Of a stretch of DNA of 39,549 bases, positions 35,148-39,549 are shown piece by piece. Origin of the DNA: a virus. The notes beneath the pieces are model-generated. The model saw only the letters and a program-made list of their open reading frames with translations. It was not told where the DNA came from and ran no database searches. The stretch is from positions 1 to 39,549 of the IMG/VR virus record IMGVR_UViG_3300048996_000060; one strand, given 5' to 3'. The position numbers and the translations under genes are program-made. The first letter of the stretch is position 1. Every line of letters starts with the position of its first letter.

Positions 35148-36893
35148 CTACTCGAAGGCTTCCTTGTTGAGCTTGTAAGCGACCCAGGCGTCCATCATGG
35201 CTGCGACGTTGTCGATCTTGGCGTCCTGGCGCTTCTTCAACAGCTTGCGGTTGCCGTTCGTGTCTTCCATGGTGATGGCGTTACCCATGGCGAACATCAT
35301 CAGCTGTTGATCAAATTTCAAGATGCGTTCTTCACTAAGAGTCTTGAGCTCCCCAAGCGGGACAGACTCAGTCCTCGCCCCCTGAATCACTTTCTCGATG
35401 CCGAACGGACCGTTCTCCTGCTCCCAACGAGTGACAAACTCTTTGGCGTTGTACGGGTCGTACCCGAGGGCGCGCACGTCATAGCTCTTGCGGTCAATGT
35501 GAGCGTCGAGGTCGTCGTAGACCTCCATCATGTCGAGGATCTCGCCTTCCAGAACGTGAAGGCTACCCTCGGCAATGAACTCCTCGTACTTCTGACGCAT
35601 GGCGCCAGGCAGCTTGTGGAGTGTGTTGGTGGTTATGTAGCTCCGTGTCTTGATTCCAAATCCACGTGGCAGTGGGAAGAGGAATGTGAACGCACAGAAG
35701 TCGTCACCCTGTGAAAGGTCAGCCCCAAGAGCACAAGGCATCTGCCAGTACTCACGCTTAGGCCGATGTGGAATGGTTTCCTCGTACGTAAAGAAGTACG
35801 TGTAGCCCTCCATCGGGATTCCAAAGCGCTTTGCCAGGATGTCGTTCCGAGCAGCTGGGGCTTTCTCGGCTCGTTCAACATCGAGTTGGTAGGTGTCATA
35901 CGTGATCGTCTTCCCGAGGTTCGGGTTGGCCTTCAACCACTTCGACGGGTCCCCGACTTCCTCGATTTCGTCCAGCTTGTAATGCCAGATCGAAACGTGG
36001 GGCGCTTGGTACTCACCCTTGAGAATGTCAGCGAGTTCCATTTTGATGGTATCGCCTGAACCGTTACGGACGGTTCCCTCTGAGCTGATGGCGACGATCA
36101 AGTAGTCGTCCAGTTTCGAGGCACCTTGCTCGACGGCGCCGACTACGTCCTCTCGGAGGTCGCCGGACAGCCATTCGTCGATCGTCGACACCTTAGGGCG
36201 GAGACCCTGCAGCTTGTTGATCGACATGGGCCGGACCTCAAGCAGAGATCCGGTCAGGAAGTTCTCGACGCCCTTCTTGGTTGATGCCAGCTTGACGCGG
36301 TTCGCCTTGGAACCCGTCGTGTTCTGCATCGAGCCTTCGGTGAGGAACTTGAACAGAGGTCCTCGGCTGCGGATGATCGCTGTCCTGAACGGCGACATGA
36401 CCTCATCGGCCTGCTTCATCGTCGGCGCCGTGGTGATCTGGTGCGTCGTCGATGTGTCGATGTTCAGGAAGTACGCCTGGATGCACTGGGCGTACATCGA
36501 CTTGGCGGCTCCTCGGGCAACGATCAGGTACTGCTTCGTCGTCAGCCTCTTCTTGACGACCTTGTCGACGTAGTGACCTTCGCCTCCGTCTACACCCGGC
36601 TCGTAAACCGAACGGTTGACGAAGTAGTACCAGCCGAAGATCTGTTCTGCCCACAGCTTGAAGGTCGGCAGCAGATGTAGATCACTGCCGTCCGTGAGCG
36701 TGAGTTCCTTCTCGCAGTAAAGGATGAAACCCTCTACTGTGGCGTCGTCATAGTAGTAGTTCGGGTTCGCGATGAGCGCGTCAATGCGGTTCATCTCCAG
36801 TGAGACTTCCCGGTTGACAGGAATCTCTCCGCGAATCACCGCGTCACGGAACTGTCCGTAGTAGACGGGGACAGCCGTGTTCGACAAGGCCAT
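35148..36893 (-). CDS. terL: terminase large subunit
   Basis: 581 aa. The ATG at 36893 lies 7 nt after GGGGAGG; a TTG two codons earlier is too near that site. The ATPase has a Walker A-like A-R-G-A-A-K-S at about 127-132 and Walker B S-T-I-D-E near 237-240. The RuvC-like nuclease has acidic residues in L-G-A-D-L-S-Q-G-D-D (D392), L-G-Y-D-P-Y-N-A (D479) and N-V-A-A-M-M-D-A-W (D568). It cuts concatemers and pumps DNA into the prohead. The neighbouring portal gene supports the call. Confidence 0.95.
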   Translation of the reverse strand: MALSNTAVPVYYGQFRDAVIRGEIPVNREVSLEMNRIDALIANPNYYYDDATVEGFILYCEKELTLTDGSDLHLLPTFKLWAEQIFGWYYFVNRSVYEPGVDGGEGHYVDKVVKKRLTTKQYLIVARGAAKSMYAQCIQAYFLNIDTSTTHQITTAPTMKQADEVMSPFRTAIIRSRGPLFKFLTEGSMQNTTGSKANRVKLASTKKGVENFLTGSLLEVRPMSINKLQGLRPKVSTIDEWLSGDLREDVVGAVEQGASKLDDYLIVAISSEGTVRNGSGDTIKMELADILKGEYQAPHVSIWHYKLDEIEEVGDPSKWLKANPNLGKTITYDTYQLDVERAEKAPAARNDILAKRFGIPMEGYTYFFTYEETIPHRPKREYWQMPCALGADLSQGDDFCAFTFLFPLPRGFGIKTRSYITTNTLHKLPGAMRQKYEEFIAEGSLHVLEGEILDMMEVYDDLDAHIDRKSYDVRALGYDPYNAKEFVTRWEQENGPFGIEKVIQGARTESVPLGELKTLSEERILKFDQQLMMFAMGNAITMEDTNGNRKLLKKRQDAKIDNVAAMMDAWVAYKLNKEAFE

Positions 36894-36911
36894 AACCAAC
36901 CCTCCCCTCTA

Positions 36912-37295
36912 CTATCCGCGACCGGCGAGAGCCTTGGCCAGCTGCTTGGCGGCGTACTTCTTCGTCTCTTCCTTGCCGATCTGAAGAAGCATGTCCTTGA
37001 CGAACTTGCCAGCCTCTTCCTTGGGACCTGGATTGCCCTTCTTGTAGCGCTTCTCCAGGTCCATCCGTTCGAGGTAGGTCTTGAGCTCATCGTTGCTGAG
37101 GGACTTGAGCCCGCCGGCCTTCACCTTGGCCTTGGCAGCCTTAGCTGTCTCGTGATCGCCTGACGGCGTCGGTTTGGCAGACGGATTGGCGCGTCGGACG
37201 CCCCACTTCATGCCCTTGATGCCGTAGTGGCCGAGGACGTCGTCCATCTTCTTGGGTTCGCCGACTACACGACCGGCAAGGACGGATCGGTCCAT
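36912..37295 (-). CDS. HYGIKGMKWG-motif phage head protein, 127 aa
   Basis: Start taken at ATG 37295 after AGAGGGGG; an ATG at 37328 would overlap the previous gene by 64 nt and has no clear site. The motif H-Y-G-I-K-G-M-K-W-G-V-R-R sits near residues 23-35. This motif is common in phage proteins encoded near portal and capsid genes, where it is often linked to capsid assembly or maturation. The rest is lysine-rich and helical (E-T-K-K-Y-A-A-K-Q-L-A-K-A-L-A). The role is not established. Confidence 0.65.
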   Translation of the reverse strand: MDRSVLAGRVVGEPKKMDDVLGHYGIKGMKWGVRRANPSAKPTPSGDHETAKAAKAKVKAGGLKSLSNDELKTYLERMDLEKRYKKGNPGPKEEAGKFVKDMLLQIGKEETKKYAAKQLAKALAGRG

Positions 37296-37633
37296 TGGTC
37301 CCCCTCTCGGGTCACGTTGAGACGCCACTCCATCTTCGTCACCTGTTCGTTCAGGGAGTTGACGAGGTACTGCGTCTGCGGCGGGTCGAACATGAGTCGC
37401 ACGCGAAAGTACACGTACGATTTGACGGCACTCCAGCGAGGATCACCGTCGAGGAAGGCGTCCCACGTGGGGGCGTCATCTTCGATCATGAACCCGCCGA
37501 CTGGACCGAGTCCGATCTGTTCGAGATCGCCCAGCACCGAGTTGATGTGCATCAGAAGGACGTCGTCGAACACCGTCAACGACGGATCGACACCGACCAT
37601 CTTCTTGACGCTGTTGAGGATGCTCTGTTCCAC
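37265..37633 (-). CDS. gp6-like head-tail connector
   Basis: Start taken at GTG 37633, 8 nt after GGGAGG; a GTG at 37642 abuts the site. 122 aa, helical, with V-E-Q-S-I-L-N-S-V-K-K-M-V-G-V, D-D-V-L-L-M-H-I-N-S-V-L-G-D-L-E-Q-I-G-L-G-P and V-K-S-Y-V-Y-F-R-V-R-L-M-F-D-P-P, then K-M-E-W-R-L-N-V. This is a well-recognised head-tail connector set in Gram-positive phages. It sits upstream of the terminase rather than after the capsid gene, which is an unusual position. Confidence 0.75.
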   Translation of the reverse strand: MEQSILNSVKKMVGVDPSLTVFDDVLLMHINSVLGDLEQIGLGPVGGFMIEDDAPTWDAFLDGDPRWSAVKSYVYFRVRLMFDPPQTQYLVNSLNEQVTKMEWRLNVTREGDQWTDPSLPVV

Positions 37634-37659
37634 GCGGGACACCTCCCTTCAAGGTGTTA

Positions 37660-38541
37660 CTACGCGCGGCGGTTGACCTCAGCCTGGACGGCCTTGGCGT
37701 TGTAGCCCGCGCGCGTGAGCCTCTGGACACGGACATCACCGTCGCCCCACTCGCCACGCATGACTTCGGCGGCCAGCTGGTTGATGGACTTCTTGCTGGC
37801 GTTGTTGCCGAGCAGGAGGCGGTTGACCTCCTTCTGGACGGTGCCCGCGTTGTAGCCGGCCTTGGTCAGGCGGGTGACTCGATCGGCGCCACTGCCCCAC
37901 GTGCCGGCGATGACCTCCGAAGCGAGCTGGGCGACCGTCTTCTTCTTGCTCGCGGCCTGGTCGGCGTCGAGCTTGATGTTGATGAGACGCTGGATCTCGG
38001 TGGGGTTGTAGCCGGCGCTGTGAAGCCGCTGAGTGCGGGTGTGGCCGTTGCCCCACTTGCCGGCGAGGACCTCGTCGACGATCTGGGCGTTGGTCTTCTT
38101 CTTGTCGGGCGCGGGGTCGACCGGAGCGGTGTCCGAACCGGGCTTCTGGTAGGTGCCGGTGAAGAACAGCGCGTGGACGTGGTCCATGTGGTTCTCGGTC
38201 GTGCTGCCGCGGTCGGCCATCTTGCGAACGACGCCGGGGCTGGTCACGGTCGAGGTGATGTGCTGTTCCCAGATGACGTGCTGGAGCCGCAGGCGGGCGC
38301 GGTTGCGCCAGATGTAGTCGCGGACCCACTGGCCGTCGGCGTGGTTGCGAATCATGAAGTCCAGAGCGCGGCCGGAGTGGTGCTCGGTGTTCGATGCGTT
38401 GCCGTCGTAGCCCCACATGAACCAGACCTGGTGGCCGGCCTTCTTGGCGGCGTCGAAGATCTCCTTCGCGCGCGACTCGGTGGGGCCGGTGATCTTGCCG
38501 AGCTTGGAGCTGACGTACTCCCAGCTGTTCTTGTCAGTCAT
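37660..38541 (-). CDS. endolysin: VanY-like peptidase with three CW_7 repeats
   Basis: 293 aa from ATG 38541, which overlaps the TGA of the 36-aa gene (ATGA). Residues 1-130 resemble a zinc D,D-carboxypeptidase/endopeptidase: T-E-H-H-S-G-R-A-L-D-F (H54/H55, D61) and N-H-M-D-H-V-H (H118, H121, H123) supply likely metal ligands. After a linker, three wall-binding CW_7-like repeats follow (about 151-188, 203-242, 252-291), each with A-G-x-W-G-x-G-x-x-R and A-G-Y-N-x-x-x-V/I-Q. It digests peptidoglycan at lysis. It is encoded in the packaging region, about 20 kb from the holin. Confidence 0.88.
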   Translation of the reverse strand: MTDKNSWEYVSSKLGKITGPTESRAKEIFDAAKKAGHQVWFMWGYDGNASNTEHHSGRALDFMIRNHADGQWVRDYIWRNRARLRLQHVIWEQHITSTVTSPGVVRKMADRGSTTENHMDHVHALFFTGTYQKPGSDTAPVDPAPDKKKTNAQIVDEVLAGKWGNGHTRTQRLHSAGYNPTEIQRLINIKLDADQAASKKKTVAQLASEVIAGTWGSGADRVTRLTKAGYNAGTVQKEVNRLLLGNNASKKSINQLAAEVMRGEWGDGDVRVQRLTRAGYNAKAVQAEVNRRA

Positions 38542-38648
38542 GCTGCCGGTACCTCCTCGGCCTCGTAGTCCGCCGCCGTCTCCTGGGCGAGCGTGTTCTC
38601 TTCGTCGTCCTCGACGGGCGGGCAGGGTGCGCCGGTGTCGTCGTTCAT
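38538..38648 (-). CDS. acidic small protein upstream of endolysin, 36 aa
   Basis: ATG at 38648, 4 nt after GGAGGA. The TGA overlaps the endolysin ATG, so the gene couples endolysin translation. The product is highly acidic (V-E-D-D-E-E-N, E-A-E-E-V-P-A-A) with one cysteine. It may be a leader peptide or a small structural protein. It is too short for family assignment. Confidence 0.65.
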   Translation of the reverse strand: MNDDTGAPCPPVEDDEENTLAQETAADYEAEEVPAA

Positions 38649-38658
38649 GCGTCCTCCA

Positions 38659-39066
38659 TTACCAGAGCTTGGTATCGCCGGGTTGCCGGTCGATAACGGG
38701 TCGGGGCAGCAGACTTTCGTCGCCGTAGTGGATGGCGTTGTGGGTCTGATGGGTGACTGTGATCAGGAATTCGGGGTCGAGGTTCGCCGGATTACCAGAC
38801 GTGATGTCCTCGGTAGTCATCGGGTTCATATGGTGAATGTAGAGCCCCGAATGGATGTCGTATCCGTCGATGCCCATGTCACACCCGTTGTCCCGGGCAA
38901 TAACCTCGTGTCGAACCTGCCTCCACTCACGAGAGGTGTAAAACGCTTGGTTCATCCACCTGTCGTAACCGAATGTGGCTTCTCCAACCTGCCCCCGGAG
39001 TTTTAGGTACTTAAACCGATCTTCAAACGTCGAAAGACGACGCAGATCGGAGTAATTCCTATTCAT
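38659..39066 (-). CDS. HNH endonuclease
   Basis: 135 aa from ATG 39066, which overlaps the upstream TAG by 8 nt. It contains R-D-N-G-C-D near residue 60, an H-H-M-N-P-M motif near residue 76 (HNH first His), and N-P-A-N-L-D-P-E then H-Q-T-H-N-A-I-H-Y-G. The ββα-metal fold is probably complete (H-H, N, H). Zinc-binding cysteines are absent. HNH proteins next to terminase genes assist cohesive-end cutting during packaging in many phages. Confidence 0.82.
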   Translation of the reverse strand: MNRNYSDLRRLSTFEDRFKYLKLRGQVGEATFGYDRWMNQAFYTSREWRQVRHEVIARDNGCDMGIDGYDIHSGLYIHHMNPMTTEDITSGNPANLDPEFLITVTHQTHNAIHYGDESLLPRPVIDRQPGDTKLW

Positions 39067-39412
39067 CCTGATCAGAATCGGTCGGAGGAGGACCATTTCC
39101 GGTATAGGCACGGAAGTAGTCCATTGCTTCGCGGAACAGCTCGTCAGACTTCTTCTGAGACTCCATGGCTTCCTTCTTGACGACCAGGAGTTCGTTCTCG
39201 TGGGAGATCCGCTGCTGTTCAAGCCGTTCCCTCGACGAACCGAGCTTGAGGAGGGCGGTGGTCTCTGTTGCCGAAGCCGTTCCGTCTCGAAGGCGCTGTT
39301 CGACAAGGTCGTAGGCCAGCGCAACCATCTGGTTCTCTCGACCCTGAGGAGTTGTCGCCGGTCTACGCGGACTTACCGGCGTGTCTGAGTCCCTTCTCGG
39401 TCGCGTGACCAC
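39059..39412 (-). CDS. candidate small terminase subunit
   Basis: 117 aa from GTG 39412, 9 nt after AAGGAG. The sequence is basic and disordered N-terminally (R-R-P-A-T-T-P-Q-G-R-E-N), then helical with a charged coiled-coil-like region (E-R-L-E-Q-Q-R-I-S-H-E-N-E-L-L-V-V-K-K-E-A-M-E-S-Q-K-K-S-D). E-N-Q-M-V-A-L-A-Y-D-L-V-E-Q-R-L-x-D-G-T-A-S-A-T-E resembles the start of small terminase-like proteins. Position next to HNH and the terminal GC-rich region supports recognition of packaging sites. Confidence 0.55.
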   Translation of the reverse strand: MVTRPRRDSDTPVSPRRPATTPQGRENQMVALAYDLVEQRLRDGTASATETTALLKLGSSRERLEQQRISHENELLVVKKEAMESQKKSDELFREAMDYFRAYTGNGPPPTDSDQDE

Positions 39413-39549
39413 GGTTTACAACTCCTTTCGATCAGGTTCCTGTCAAGAAAGAGAGGGGATAGGGGTGCGGGGAAAGGGGAACATTACCCCCGGAGCAACC
39501 ACGGGGGCAAAAACTTTGTGGGAAAAGTCCCCGCGGGGGAAAATATAGG
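39413..39549. other. GC-rich hairpin region upstream of the packaging genes
   Basis: No gene is seen. It contains two GC hairpins: CCCCGCGGGG (about 39529-39538) flanked by A/T runs, and CCCCCG...CGGGGG (around 39486-39506). A lone TTGACA -35-like hexamer (39446-39441 on the minus strand) lacks a clear -10 partner. Location next to the small terminase and HNH genes suggests a cohesive-end or packaging site, which cannot be confirmed because the window ends here. Confidence 0.45.

Noticed and set aside
39437-39446. TTGACA as a promoter for the packaging operon
   Set aside because: No -10 hexamer lies 16-18 nt downstream; only the -35-like half is seen.
1-39549. Lysogeny genes (integrase, immunity repressor, excisionase)
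   Set aside because: None recognised in the window. Because both ends are cut, they might lie outside, so lifestyle is left open.

Overview
The window is part of the genome of a tailed double-stranded DNA phage with a siphovirus-type (long, non-contractile) tail. The evidence is a terminase, HK97-type portal, protease-capsid, tail tube, tape measure and distal-tail set, plus an endolysin and holin. The DNA is GC-rich, codons mostly end in G or C, and Shine-Dalgarno sequences (GGAGG) are strong. Together with an endolysin carrying three CW_7-like wall-binding repeats, this points to a high-GC Gram-positive (actinobacterial, Streptomyces-like) host. That host call is inference. Many proteins also resemble, from memory, a conserved set in Firmicutes siphophages. 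Every gene found is on the minus strand, so the functional order runs from high to low coordinate. No integrase or immunity repressor is visible.

Layout in the direction of transcription. (i) 39.5-37.3 kb: GC-rich hairpin-rich right end, small-terminase candidate, HNH endonuclease, 36-aa acidic protein, endolysin, connector. (ii) 37.3-31.4 kb: HYGIKGMKWG-motif protein, large terminase, portal, a fused prohead protease and major capsid protein, head closure. (iii) 31.4-17.6 kb: tail terminator, tail tube, assembly chaperone, a second tail-tube-like protein, two adhesin/receptor-binding proteins, gp10-like protein, tape measure, distal tail protein, hub and fibronectin protein. The adhesin genes lie before the tape measure. 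(iv) 17.6-16.5 kb: holin region, about 20 kb from the endolysin. (v) 16.5-12.3 kb: short, mostly single-span membrane-protein genes. Six of the genes in this stretch follow an almost identical 36-bp element with a TATAAT-like core, and several are closed by rho-independent terminators. (vi) 14.6-9.3 kb: phage-conserved proteins of unknown function, including two DUF6353-like paralogues. (vii) 9.3-0.8 kb: a 1299-aa protein combining SF3 helicase, AEP-type primase-like, 3'-5' exonuclease and family-B polymerase parts, then small accessory genes and an SF2 helicase. (viii) 0.9-0.5 kb: an AT-rich non-coding region with a 149-bp symmetric inverted repeat and five copies of a 12-mer, a candidate origin or operator, followed by a truncated NUMOD4/HNH gene.

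The packaging and head genes build and fill the capsid. The tail genes make an adsorption tail of about 260 nm (estimated from tape-measure length). The holin and endolysin release progeny. The fused polymerase and SF2 helicase probably drive DNA synthesis. The points most worth following up are the 36-bp elements and their cassettes, the all-in-one replication protein, the symmetric non-coding region, an immunoglobulin-like domain shared by capsid and tail tube, the capsid-protease fusion with an internal start, and a strongly strand-biased ATATTY motif concentrated in 15.7-31.7 kb.
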